From contig JAGXHN010000029.1 of assembly GCA_024636225.1 (NCBI GenBank), forward strand, positions 1 through 27,748: a stretch of DNA of 27,748 nt, given 5' to 3'. Origin of the DNA: Desulfuromonadaceae bacterium (GTDB lineage Bacteria > Desulfobacterota > Desulfuromonadia > Desulfuromonadales > UBA2294). A model generated the notes under the pieces. That model searched no databases. It had not been told where the DNA came from and saw only the letters and a list, made by a program, of their open reading frames with translations. Of this stretch, positions 8,789-17,001 are shown in pieces (the stretch's first letter is position 1; every line of letters starts with the position of its first letter). A program made the position numbers and the translations under genes.

Positions 8789-11056
8789 TTAGCTTTCATT
8801 CAATTTACTACGCGGCGGAACCGGTAAATGTCGCCATATTTGATCGGCAAGTTCTTCTTTGTCTCTGTAATCAGCGGTCAATGCGTGCTGTTGCACAGCT
8901 GCGTAGAGTCTCTGGAGGTCATGCAGATAGCGATTCAGAATGATTTCAACGGCGGGTTCATTATCCGGCAGTGTAATCTCAGTGCTTTGAATTGTTGAAA
9001 TCAGCTCGAGTGCTTGTGCCGTTGCGACCCCTTCAACTTGCATGGTATCGCCATCGGGTGTCTGCATGATGATATGGTCGAAGAAAGTTTCGCGCACCAC
9101 GAGAAGCCCCGGAATCAAATATTTGCGCCGCGACTTTTCCGAAGTGGCATACAGATAGTCTGTCGGGAAAGAGGGGACGTCTCCGGCTTTGATCAGAGTG
9201 GCGGCAATCTTCTCAGCCGGGTTGATTTCTGGCGCGGATGTCATTTTTGCAGGAGTCGGTTTAAATCCTGGTTGCAGAGCGGTCAGGGCGGCTGAGCCGA
9301 GCCAGACCTGAAGCTCCCGGTCGATCGCCGCTTTGTCAGGATGAATCTGTTTGTCTCCTAATCGGGAGAGGGCGGTCAGTACACTCTTTCCCGGGAGAGG
9401 CAGGCCGGTTCGGATGATCTCTGTCACCATATTTTTAAGTTTCGGAAGTTGTTTTTTAGGTGCGAGAATTTGCCAGAGCCCTAGACCGATTGAGGAGTGC
9501 AGAAATAGTTCGACTGCGTCGAGGTGAGAGGCAACGTCTGTGGTTGTTTTCAGTTCGCCACTGCGCAAAAGGTCTAAAATATCGGTTGGCAGCGTGAGCG
9601 CTAATAGAATATCTGACCGCGTTAGTTCCTTGTTATTCCTCTCTATGAGTCGAATGCCGTTACCGAAGGAGTCGACAGTCAGCTGCCGGTTATTGTTCGG
9701 TCGATTGAATTCAATCCGCACAGAATGATTCTCCAGCGGTGAGATTCGGTTGAGTTCAACGCGCTCGGATAAGAGGGTGAAGAAATGCTCGCCGTAGGCG
9801 GCCCAGAGCCAATCAGCCGGGAGGTTCAAGACGCCCCGTGGTGTTCCCTGCAAAAGGCCGACTAGATGAATGACGCGCCAGACCCAACGAGGAGTCGACG
9901 CTGTAAATTTTATATGTCTGTTCGGCCAGGAATGCCGCAGGATTGTATTCAACTGTTTTTGTTCATAAATCGATCCACTTGAGTGATCACTGAGGTTGCC
10001 GATCACTTCATCAACGGTAATCGGTTTTCGCAGGTCGAGCAGGTCTGAGTGTTGATCGGGATGCTTCCTGTCTCGATCCTGGAACGATCTTAAGAAGGCG
10101 GTTGCAGCTGTCATGGGGGGGAGAGCAATTTCGATCGCAACCGATTCATCTGGATGGTAACGATCCGGGTTGATAATCAGCGTCGAACAGTTTTTATCAA
10201 GACGTGCCGGCAGGGGGGTGAGTGCTTCTGCTTCTGACCAAAACCAAAGGAGTCGTGAGATCGCTTCCGGTAAGAGGGGAGTGATTTCGGATCCGAGTTG
10301 CTGGAGTCGTTGGTGAAGATGATGCAGCTTGACCTTCACCTCTCTGGGCGGCTGCAGACTCTTTGCCTGCAGGCTCAATGCCGTCCGCAGAGCCGCAGGG
10401 AGTTTTTGCATTTCAAGATTGAGGTCGTCTATCAAGCTGTCCGGACCGGTTCTGGCCGGAAACGCTCGCATGCTGTGGAGTGCGAGCATCTGCAGTACGA
10501 TGCAGGCGAGGGGACTGCGATCGGCATTGTTGCTCCGGTCAGGCGAGGAGATCAACAACGCTGATTCTATGCAGCTGTGCAGCAGGTTCGTCAAGTAGGG
10601 CGCAGACAGTTGCAGCCGCTGTTGTTCTCCTCCGAAGAAGCGGTTCTGCATCTCCTGCAGTAAAAGTGTCAAGATTTTTCTGGAGGTGCCTGTTTCGTGC
10701 AGAGCGGTGTCAGGTATCAGTTCTGACCAGAGGCGTGCAGAGGGTGTACTGACTCCCCAAGCGGAAACTTCACCGATCCCCCAGGTGTAATAGCTCTCTA
10801 ATCCGAGGGCCGCAGATATTTTGCGGCCGGATTCGGCTACCTCTGAAAGATTGTTTTTTGGTAACAGGATGACCCCTGCCGCCAAATGGCTTTCCCGATT
10901 GACCCAGAACACGATCGGCGGCGAGAGTAACTCTTCCTCCCCCAGCAGAACCGGGTATAGGTCGACGGTTCGAAAGGGTCCTGGATTTTCCCGGAGATGA
11001 TCTGTCGCCCAGATGTGGAGCTGTTTCGCAAATTGGTGTAGTGGCTCTTGATTCAT
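8789..11056 (-). CDS. Unrecognised 755-residue soluble protein
   Basis: I do not recognise this protein. It has no signal peptide or membrane helix and seems cytoplasmic. Residues about 1-110 alternate predicted strands and helices (SPPIVFWVN, LAAGVILLPK, YYTWGIGEVSAWGV), loosely recalling a restriction-endonuclease-like fold without an obvious catalytic D/ExK set. The middle is helix-rich. Around 365-460 comes a Trp/His-rich block (SWPNRHIKF, PRWVWRVIHLVGLLQGTP, LNLPADWLWAAYGEHFF), then a strand-rich part (VRIEFNRP). The C-terminal part has a second strand-rich block (YLIPGLLVVRETFFDHIIM) and a helical end. The ATG at 11056 was taken; a TTG one codon earlier is the only alternative. The ribosome-binding site is weak and a strong terminator lies just upstream. 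It leads the run that continues into queH. The long uninterrupted frame supports a real gene. Confidence 0.85.
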   Translation of the reverse strand: MNQEPLHQFAKQLHIWATDHLRENPGPFRTVDLYPVLLGEEELLSPPIVFWVNRESHLAAGVILLPKNNLSEVAESGRKISAALGLESYYTWGIGEVSAWGVSTPSARLWSELIPDTALHETGTSRKILTLLLQEMQNRFFGGEQQRLQLSAPYLTNLLHSCIESALLISSPDRSNNADRSPLACIVLQMLALHSMRAFPARTGPDSLIDDLNLEMQKLPAALRTALSLQAKSLQPPREVKVKLHHLHQRLQQLGSEITPLLPEAISRLLWFWSEAEALTPLPARLDKNCSTLIINPDRYHPDESVAIEIALPPMTAATAFLRSFQDRDRKHPDQHSDLLDLRKPITVDEVIGNLSDHSSGSIYEQKQLNTILRHSWPNRHIKFTASTPRWVWRVIHLVGLLQGTPRGVLNLPADWLWAAYGEHFFTLLSERVELNRISPLENHSVRIEFNRPNNNRQLTVDSFGNGIRLIERNNKELTRSDILLALTLPTDILDLLRSGELKTTTDVASHLDAVELFLHSSIGLGLWQILAPKKQLPKLKNMVTEIIRTGLPLPGKSVLTALSRLGDKQIHPDKAAIDRELQVWLGSAALTALQPGFKPTPAKMTSAPEINPAEKIAATLIKAGDVPSFPTDYLYATSEKSRRKYLIPGLLVVRETFFDHIIMQTPDGDTMQVEGVATAQALELISTIQSTEITLPDNEPAVEIILNRYLHDLQRLYAAVQQHALTADYRDKEELADQIWRHLPVPPRSKLNES

Positions 11057-11073
11057 CAATAGACTCAGTGTCG

Positions 11074-11104
11074 CAAAAAAAGAGGGCCGTCACAATGACG
11101 GCCC
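11074..11104 (-). terminator. Strong intrinsic terminator between the ruv operon and the 755-residue gene
   Basis: A perfect nine-base-pair GC-rich stem (11084-11092 with 11096-11104, loop of three) is followed on the minus strand by TCTTTTTTT. It lies about 105 bases after the lipoprotein stop codon and ends only 17 bases before the ATG at 11056. It can therefore end the ruv operon and also act in the leader of the next gene. Confidence 0.88.
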
Positions 11105-11154
11105 CGGGGGTGACTCAGCAGGGCTTGGGTGCTTAATCCCCCCACACTCGATAT

Positions 11155-11183
11155 TTAGTAACACAGGTTGCGGCAGTTGCCAA
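11155..11183 (-). promoter_or_regulatory. Possible promoter before the leader of the 755-residue gene
   Basis: On the minus strand, TTGGCA (11178-11183) is followed after 17 bases by TACTAA (11155-11160). The -35 is good, the -10 poor. If used, transcription would begin near 11148 and make a leader or small RNA of about 75 bases ending at the terminator. Within it GGGGG/CCCCC and AGCA/TGCT can pair as a nested hairpin. Confidence 0.35.
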
Positions 11184-11208
11184 CGTTGTTTTTTACCTGT
11201 TGCTGAAA

Positions 11209-11568
11209 TCAGGGGTTATTGCGCCCCATTTCCAGGTGCAGTCGGGTGAGCCGTTCAATATCTGCCTGCAACTTTTCGATCTCCAGCTTTGATGCGTCAG
11301 CCTGCTGATTGCAGGTTTTGAGTCTTTTCTGGTAACTCAGGTTGCTGCTGTAAAGTTGGAGCAGGCTCTTGGCGTCATTGACAAAGAGACTGTCCGGGTA
11401 CTTTTTAATATATGTTTTTAAGGGGGCGGAGTCTGTCTTTTTGAAAAATTGCTCGATTGCATTGTGAAACTGTTCTGATTCGGTGCGTGACGGATTCTGT
11501 CCGGTTGCTGTTATGGTTGCACATCCGGTTACTAAAAAAAACAGGCAGGCGATGGTCGCTGTTCTCAT
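11209..11568 (-). CDS. Small outer-membrane-type lipoprotein, unknown function
   Basis: A 119-residue protein with a lipoprotein signal peptide: a charged start (MRT), a hydrophobic core and the lipobox LVTGC, giving a mature N-terminal Cys at residue 16. The residue after the Cys is Ala, not Asp, so sorting to the outer membrane is possible. The middle (PLKTYIKKYPDSLFVNDAKSLL) resembles half of a tetratricopeptide or YbgF-type repeat, and the C-terminal part (about 85-115) is a predicted coiled coil. Its start overlaps the stop of the GGDEF gene as TGATG, so the two are translationally coupled and probably act together. It is the last gene of the operon before the terminator. Confidence 0.82.
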   Translation of the reverse strand: MRTATIACLFFLVTGCATITATGQNPSRTESEQFHNAIEQFFKKTDSAPLKTYIKKYPDSLFVNDAKSLLQLYSSNLSYQKRLKTCNQQADASKLEIEKLQADIERLTRLHLEMGRNNP

Positions 11569-12920
11569 CAGGTTACCCCTTTTCGACGATCGATCATATA
11601 GTTACTGCCGGGAAGTCGCTTTAAGTGTTCTTTCATTCGGGCACACTCGTAACTGATAGCCGTTGCTGATTCATAATTTGACATTTCACTGCAGACAATG
11701 GCAATCGACACAGTCATGATCTGAAATTTGCGTTTAACGCCAAAACGGTCTTCACCGGTAAAAGACCCGGTTTGACGATCCTGTTCCGAATAATATTCAG
11801 GGATCTTTTTGTCAAATTCATTTATAAATTTTTGGGCCAGAGACTCAACTTTATCGGGAGTTGTCAGAAAAATATAATCGTCGCCGCCGATGTGCCCGAC
11901 AAAATCATCCGGGTTCCCTTCCAATTTGACGATCTGCTCAATCATACCACCAACCATCTTGATGATGTCACTCCCGTTCTGGTAGCCGTAGCGGTCATTG
12001 AACGCCTTGAAGTGATCCAGATCGATAAAGGCGTGGGCAAAGGGGATATCTCTTTGCAACAGTTCTTCTACGCGACGCTGAATGACGAGATTGCCGGGGA
12101 GACGCGTCAGTGGACTGGCATCAAGATTCAAGGTTTCATATTCGCGCAGTTTGTGTCCCATGGTTATAAATTCGCGGGTTAACAGACCGAACTCATCCCG
12201 GGCGGTTGTTACGATGTTAACATCGTAATTCCCTTCGGCAATCTGCTGGGTTGCATCTGTTAATTTGCGCAGTGAACGATGTATCTGAAGGATGAGTGAG
12301 ATACCGATCGGAAGCGACAGGATCAGTCCCAACAGAAGTAGGGTCAAGGTAATGCGAAAGGCTCTATCGCTATTGTTGACCAACTGGTCGAGGGAGCGGT
12401 CTATCTTTTCCTGTTGTGTATCTCGAAAATTTCTCAGTTCCTCAACGAGACTCTGTTGCCCGGGCCGCAAGGTTTTTTTGAATAAAAGATCAGCGGCTCT
12501 CTTCTTTTCCGGTAACAGATTTAGAAATTCGTCTAAATTTTTGCGGTATTGAGAAAAGCGGGTATTAAAGTGCTGTTGTCTCTCTTTAGAAATTTTTTCC
12601 AGGAAGGCTTTTTGAGTTGACAGGCTGCTCTCTGTTTTTTCTATGAGCAGATCGAGCGCTTCCTGATTCGGGCGAATTGTGAGCAGGTCAGCTAACTGTT
12701 CCTGCCGATTTATGTCTGATTGCAGATCCCGCGCCAGTGCTGCGGCCCGAACGTCGGTGTTGACCAGCTCACGTGACACGGTCGTCTGCGTATGCAGACT
12801 GTTCAGAGCATAACCGATTGATATGAGGCTGAAACAGGCCAGAAGAAGGTAGGTTACCGTGATCTTGTCGGTAACCGTGATCCGGATCTGATCTGTATAG
12901 GATTGTCTTCTGTTACGCAT
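11568..12920 (-). CDS. Membrane HAMP-GGDEF protein (probable diguanylate cyclase)
   Basis: A 450-residue inner-membrane protein with a helix at about 20-39, a periplasmic helical sensor region of about 150 residues, a second helix at about 190-215, a HAMP domain (about 215-265) and a C-terminal GGDEF domain (about 285-445). The signature reads GGDDY at 345-349, and the substrate-binding segment FIDLDHFKAFNDRYGYQNGSD is well kept, so synthesis of cyclic di-GMP is plausible. The inhibitory RxxD site is altered: the aligned position reads NPDD, so product feedback through that site is probably lost. The ATG directly follows the ruvB stop (TAAATG) and the end overlaps the lipoprotein gene, placing a signalling pair at the end of the ruv operon. 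Confidence 0.9.
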   Translation of the reverse strand: MRNRRQSYTDQIRITVTDKITVTYLLLACFSLISIGYALNSLHTQTTVSRELVNTDVRAAALARDLQSDINRQEQLADLLTIRPNQEALDLLIEKTESSLSTQKAFLEKISKERQQHFNTRFSQYRKNLDEFLNLLPEKKRAADLLFKKTLRPGQQSLVEELRNFRDTQQEKIDRSLDQLVNNSDRAFRITLTLLLLGLILSLPIGISLILQIHRSLRKLTDATQQIAEGNYDVNIVTTARDEFGLLTREFITMGHKLREYETLNLDASPLTRLPGNLVIQRRVEELLQRDIPFAHAFIDLDHFKAFNDRYGYQNGSDIIKMVGGMIEQIVKLEGNPDDFVGHIGGDDYIFLTTPDKVESLAQKFINEFDKKIPEYYSEQDRQTGSFTGEDRFGVKRKFQIMTVSIAIVCSEMSNYESATAISYECARMKEHLKRLPGSNYMIDRRKGVT

Positions 12921-13949
12921 TTAATCACCCGCTGAAAACAGATCGTCCTGATTCTGAGGTAACGGCCGTTCAAAATGTTTGAGTGCCAGTTGTGTCGCCA
13001 TGCGACCGCGAGGCGTTCTGTTCAGATACCCCTGTTGAATCAGAAACGGCTCTATAACGTCCTCTATCGTATCGCGTTCTTCACCGATTGCAGCGGCAAG
13101 AGTGTCGAGTCCGACCGGTCCGCCATTAAATTTATCGAGAATCGTCAACATCAGAAGACGATCCATCTGATCGAACCCTTTGCTGTCGACTTCTAATCGG
13201 AGCAATGAGCTGTCGGCGATGCTCCGGGTGACGGTGCCGCTCGCATTCACTTGAGCAAAGTCGCGAACCCGTCTCAATAACCGATTGGCGTTCCGGGGCG
13301 TCCCCCGACTGCGGCGGGCGATCTCTGCGGCCCCTTCTTTCGTCGCCTCGATTTTGAGTAATCGGGCACTCCGCTCGACAATAATCGAGAGTTCTTCAAT
13401 AGAGTAAAACTCAAGGCGGCTGATGATGCCGAATCGGTCGCGCAGTGGAGAAGAGAGGAGACCAGCCCTGGTCGTGGCTCCGACTAGCGTAAAACGGGGA
13501 ATATCGAGTTTGATGGTGCGGGCAGAAGGCCCCTGTCCGATCATAATATCGAGCTGGTAATCTTCCATTGCCGGGTAGAGAATCTCCTCGACTACCGGCG
13601 AGAGTCGGTGGATTTCATCGATAAAGAGCACGTCCCCCTCTTCCAGATTCGTCAGAACCGCTGCCAGATCGCCCGGTTTTTCAATGACCGGCCCTGATGT
13701 ACTTTTGATGCTGACACCCATTTCGTTGGCGACAATGTTGGCCAGGGTGGTTTTGCCGAGGCCCGGGGGGCCATAAAAGAGGACATGGTCAAGCGGCTCA
13801 TTGCGTCCACGTGCAGCCTCAATAAAAATTTTCAGGTTTTCTTTGGCTTTTGCTTGTCCGACATACTCCGATAATGTGCCGGGACGTAGCGAAACGTCAA
13901 ACCGGTCATCATCGTAATCAGGGGTGGCAGAAATCAATCGCTCAGGCAT
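12921..13949 (-). CDS. ruvB: Holliday junction branch migration ATPase RuvB
   Basis: The 342-residue AAA+ motor of the RuvABC resolvasome, which drives branch migration of Holliday junctions. Walker [10 protein letters not shown] is at 60-68 and Walker B/DEIH at 111-114; the RuvB-typical [24 protein letters not shown] segment, which includes sensor I, and the winged-helix C-terminus with TPRGR follow. Length and motifs are normal. It starts five bases after the ruvA stop and runs straight into the GGDEF gene, consistent with one transcript. Confidence 0.98.
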   Translation of the reverse strand: MPERLISATPDYDDDRFDVSLRPGTLSEYVGQAKAKENLKIFIEAARGRNEPLDHVLFYGPPGLGKTTLANIVANEMGVSIKSTSGPVIEKPGDLAAVLTNLEEGDVLFIDEIHRLSPVVEEILYPAMEDYQLDIMIGQGPSARTIKLDIPRFTLVGATTRAGLLSSPLRDRFGIISRLEFYSIEELSIIVERSARLLKIEATKEGAAEIARRSRGTPRNANRLLRRVRDFAQVNASGTVTRSIADSSLLRLEVDSKGFDQMDRLLMLTILDKFNGGPVGLDTLAAAIGEERDTIEDVIEPFLIQQGYLNRTPRGRMATQLALKHFERPLPQNQDDLFSAGD

Positions 13950-13954
13950 AATCG

Positions 13955-14551
13955 TTATTTTCCGAGCAGCTTTAATGCTGCCTTCAATGTCGTTTCAAGA
14001 GGGCTGTCCGGAGTAATCTCCATGCTTTTGAGGGCGTTACGGGCGACATTCTCTTTATACCCGAGATTGATCAAGGCCGACAACAGATCGTCGAGCAGAT
14101 CCGGTTTTGACAACGAGAGCGCCTCCTCGTTGTCACGTCCTGCTGCCAGAAACGGCGCAACTTTGTCCTTCAGTTCCAGCGACAGCCGCTCTGCTGTTTT
14201 CTTGCCGATCCCCGGCAGGGATGAAAGGCGGGCAATATCGCTGTTTGCCAGGGCGGCCGCCAGTTCGGATGTCGGGATATGTGAAAGGATATTTAACGCC
14301 AGTTTCGGCCCCACACCTGAAACCGAAATCAGCACAGTGAAGATCCCTTTCTCTTCGAAAGTGCCGAATCCGAATAACTGAATAGCATCTTCCCGGACAT
14401 GAGTGTGGATATGCAGTTCGGCCTGACCACTCTCCGGCAGAGCGTAATAGGTTGATAGCGGCACCAGAATTCGGTAGCCGACACCACCAACATCCAGAAT
14501 GATATGATCGACTGTTTTGTATGCAATCCGGCCATTGAGAAGAGCGATCAT
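13955..14551 (-). CDS. ruvA: Holliday junction-binding protein RuvA
   Basis: A 198-residue protein that forms the tetramer holding the Holliday junction and loads RuvB. The N-terminal OB-fold (about 1-62, [13 protein letters not shown]), the two helix-hairpin-helix motifs around [13 protein letters not shown] and [12 protein letters not shown], and the C-terminal RuvB-contacting domain (about 150-198, [12 protein letters not shown]) are all visible. Its start overlaps the ruvC stop as ATGA, indicating coupled translation. Confidence 0.98.
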   Translation of the reverse strand: MIALLNGRIAYKTVDHIILDVGGVGYRILVPLSTYYALPESGQAELHIHTHVREDAIQLFGFGTFEEKGIFTVLISVSGVGPKLALNILSHIPTSELAAALANSDIARLSSLPGIGKKTAERLSLELKDKVAPFLAAGRDNEEALSLSKPDLLDDLLSALINLGYKENVARNALKSMEITPDSPLETTLKAALKLLGK

Positions 14552-15069
14552 CGATTCAGTCCTCGATTTGTCCGGCTTCTTGGGGGTATGGTCAGCCTGT
14601 TCAGACTACCGGTGTGTGCATGACAGATGGCAACCGCCAATGCGTCGGCGGCGTCTTCCTGTGCGACTTCAGGGAGTTTCAGAAGAACTTTGACCATCAG
14701 TTGCACCTGACTTTTGCTGGCGCGGCCATAACCGACGACAGCACTTTTGATCTGCAGCGGACTGTATTCAGCGACATTGAGGTCAGCTGTTGCTGCAGAA
14801 AGAACGGCGACACCCCGCGCTTGCCCAAGTTTGAGTGCAGATTGGGCGTTACTCCCGATAAAAACCTGTTCGATCGCAGAACAGTCGGGGGCGTAATTTT
14901 GGATAATAATCTGAAGCTCCTGATAAATATGAAGCAGGCGTTGTGCCAGATCAAACTCTTGCGGAGGGCGAATAACACCGTTGTCGATATGGTGCAGACG
15001 ATTCCCCTCCAGACGAATCAGGCCATAACCGGTCGCTCTGGATCCAGGGTCGATGCCGAGAATTCTCAT
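14548..15069 (-). CDS. ruvC: Holliday junction resolvase RuvC
   Basis: A 173-residue RNase H-fold endonuclease that cuts Holliday junctions symmetrically. All four catalytic acids are present: D7 ([12 protein letters not shown]), E67 (AIEQVF), D139 and D142 ([13 protein letters not shown]). Length is normal. It lies 34 bases after yebC and overlaps ruvA by four bases. Confidence 0.98.
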   Translation of the reverse strand: MRILGIDPGSRATGYGLIRLEGNRLHHIDNGVIRPPQEFDLAQRLLHIYQELQIIIQNYAPDCSAIEQVFIGSNAQSALKLGQARGVAVLSAATADLNVAEYSPLQIKSAVVGYGRASKSQVQLMVKVLLKLPEVAQEDAADALAVAICHAHTGSLNRLTIPPRSRTNRGLNR

Positions 15070-15103
15070 AAGGACAGCGTTTGCATGGAGAGTCTACTCG
15101 CTC

Positions 15104-15850
15104 TTAGTCCATGATCCGGCCGATCTCCTCTTCTGAAATGTCAAAGTTAGCATAGACGTTCTGAATATCGTCGTTATCTTCGAGTTTATCCATCAATTTA
15201 AGCATCTGCTCGGCCTGCTGACCTTCGAGGAGGGTCGTGTTCTGCGGGATCATCGTAACTTCAGCGGTCTGAATATTTAAACCCCGTGCCGTGATCGCCT
15301 CGCGGATCTCAATAAAGTCAGCCGGATCGGTTGTGACTTCAAATACGTCTCCTTCGTCCTTGACGTCCTCGGCACCGGCTTCGAGTGCTACTTCGAAAAG
15401 AGTATCAAAATCTTCGTCACGGGAGAGAGAAATCAAGCCTTTGCGGTCGAACAGGAACGCGACAGAGCCGTTGACGCCAAGATTACCGTTGTTCCGACTA
15501 AATATGAACCGGACATCGGCGACGGTGCGGGTACGGTTGTCCGTCATAAATTCGACGAGAATAGCGACGCCACCGGGGCCGTACCCCTCGAATGTCCCTT
15601 CTTCATAAACAACGCCGTCAAGATCTCCGGCCCCTTTTTTAATGGCCCGATCGATATTGTCTTTTGGCATGTTCGCCTGTTTGGCTTTGTCGACCGCCAT
15701 CCGCAGGCGCGCATTGCTTTCGAGATCGCTTCCGCCGATTTTTGCTGCTACAGTAATCTCTTTGATCAGTTTGGTGAAAACTTTGCCGCGCTTGGCATCC
15801 TGAGCACCTTTGCGGTGTTTGATGTTGGCCCATTTACTGTGTCCTGCCAT
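15104..15850 (-). CDS. yebC: YebC/PmpR/TACO1-family protein
   Basis: A 248-residue protein with the canonical start [18 protein letters not shown] and the conserved block [14 protein letters not shown] (here [14 protein letters not shown]). Family members have been described as transcription regulators and as translation factors that help ribosomes with difficult sequences; which applies here cannot be read from the sequence. It is the first gene of the ruvCAB operon, a common arrangement. A good AGGAGGG ribosome-binding site precedes the ATG. Confidence 0.97.
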   Translation of the reverse strand: MAGHSKWANIKHRKGAQDAKRGKVFTKLIKEITVAAKIGGSDLESNARLRMAVDKAKQANMPKDNIDRAIKKGAGDLDGVVYEEGTFEGYGPGGVAILVEFMTDNRTRTVADVRFIFSRNNGNLGVNGSVAFLFDRKGLISLSRDEDFDTLFEVALEAGAEDVKDEGDVFEVTTDPADFIEIREAITARGLNIQTAEVTMIPQNTTLLEGQQAEQMLKLMDKLEDNDDIQNVYANFDISEEEIGRIMD

Positions 15851-15895
15851 GATCTTGAAACCCTCCTGTGTTCTACATAGAATTCAGTTTTAGAC

Positions 15896-15923
15896 ATTAT
15901 CACGCAGTTGTCTGTTTCGACAA
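15896..15923 (-). promoter_or_regulatory. Probable sigma-70 promoter of the yebC-ruvCAB operon
   Basis: On the minus strand, TTGTCG (15918-15923) and GATAAT (15896-15901) are 16 bases apart. The predicted leader is about 40 bases. No other promoter is obvious in the 90 bases before yebC. Confidence 0.55.
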
Positions 15924-15944
15924 GCTTTTGCCTCCCGGCCGGGA

Positions 15945-15979
15945 ACAACAAAAGCCGGCAATCTGCCGGCTTTTGTTGT
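15945..15979 (-). terminator. Intrinsic terminator of the cytidylate-kinase-like gene
   Basis: A perfect 16-base-pair stem (15945-15960 with 15964-15979) carries a GCCGGC core and T-rich 3' arm with a three-base loop. It lies about 100 bases after the stop at 16079 on the minus strand and just upstream of the yebC promoter. It is nearly symmetric and could work on both strands. Confidence 0.85.
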
Positions 15980-16078
15980 GATTCTGGTCTTGTTCACTGC
16001 CGTCTACTATTGTCAAATGGCACAGAATGTTTCGTAATTTACCGTACCAGTTCTGTTTGTTTATGGTTTAGAGAAAAG

Positions 16079-16906
16079 TCAGCTTTCGTCCGGTGTGGTC
16101 CTGAAGCCGATTACCGAGAGATTATCGGCAATTTTCTCAACCCCTTCGACCGTTTTCACTGCCGCCAGAACACTTTTGTGCTCATCTTTGCTGTGGACAT
16201 GCCCCGAGATCGTAACCGTCTTCCCCTTGGCTGTGATGATTAGATGCTCACAGTCGAACTCATTCAGGGAGAGGATGGCAATTTCGGCTTTCTTACCGAG
16301 GACAAGATCAGTCAGAATTTTTTTGGCGCTCCCTTTTTCTTCAACCAGATTGTTGTCATTGACACCGCTGCAGATCATTTCAACAGCCTTGTCTTCGGAC
16401 AGGCGTTGTGTGTTGATGACCAGATCGTAATGGAGAGGGTTCTCCCACTCACGGTCGAAATAGTAGCGGATAAATCCGGCCCGCTGCTGATCACTTTTGC
16501 GAACCATCAGTCGCGCAAGATCAGGGTCGAGCCATTCACGTACGGCCCAGCGTTCAACCCGGTCTTCAAAGGGGGCAATGATCCGGACGCGAAAAGCACT
16601 CAAGATATCCCTGAGCAGATCTTCACCGGCACGACCGTAGATAACGACATTCCCCTTGAGGGCAAAATTGAGAACCATGAGTTCGATCTGACGCAGATCG
16701 AGCAGGTGCTGAACGTCTTCCCCTTCAACGAATGCTGGCGGTCTTTCATCAGCATGCTCAAACGCTTCGTCGGAGAGTCCATACTTATGGGCAGCTTTTT
16801 TCAGAGTCGAACCGTCGACCAGCGTATATCCGAGCTCTTTCGCAACCCTGTGGGCGATCGGAATTCCGCCGCTGCCCATTTCGCGTGAAATCGTAATGAT
16901 TGCCAT
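16079..16906 (-). CDS. Cytidylate-kinase-like protein fused to a BON domain
   Basis: A 275-residue two-part protein. Residues 1 to about 190 form a P-loop kinase of the cytidylate-kinase-like type: the start MAIITISREMGSGG contains a nucleotide-binding loop at about 10-18, and VVIYGRAGEDLL and the Arg-rich lid region (RYYFDREWENPLHYDLVINT) follow. The loop lacks the usual GK[ST] ending (GSGGIPIA), as in other members of this family. Residues about 205-270 resemble a BON domain (LIITAKGKTVTISGHVHSKDE, VEGVEKIADNLSV), a small fold linked to membranes or phospholipids. The true substrate is unknown. It has its own promoter and terminator. The start is supported by AGAGGA six to seven bases upstream. 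Confidence 0.87.
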   Translation of the reverse strand: MAIITISREMGSGGIPIAHRVAKELGYTLVDGSTLKKAAHKYGLSDEAFEHADERPPAFVEGEDVQHLLDLRQIELMVLNFALKGNVVIYGRAGEDLLRDILSAFRVRIIAPFEDRVERWAVREWLDPDLARLMVRKSDQQRAGFIRYYFDREWENPLHYDLVINTQRLSEDKAVEMICSGVNDNNLVEEKGSAKKILTDLVLGKKAEIAILSLNEFDCEHLIITAKGKTVTISGHVHSKDEHKSVLAAVKTVEGVEKIADNLSVIGFRTTPDES

Positions 16907-16952
16907 GACATTCCTCTTCGTGACTCGATTCGAGAGTGTTATTAGACTTCGG

Positions 16953-16981
16953 ATACTAGCAATTCACTCAGTGATTGACAA
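16953..16981 (-). promoter_or_regulatory. Sigma-70-type promoter of the kinase-BON gene
   Basis: On the minus strand, TTGTCA (16976-16981) and TAGTAT (16953-16958) are separated by 17 bases. The element lies in the short gap after glpX, so the downstream gene need not depend on glpX transcription. Confidence 0.6.
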
Positions 16982-17001
16982 GACGAAAACTGCTCTCAAG
17001 T

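Noticed and set aside
16244..16888. 214-codon plus-strand frame
   Set aside because: Antisense shadow of the kinase-BON gene; no recognisable motifs.
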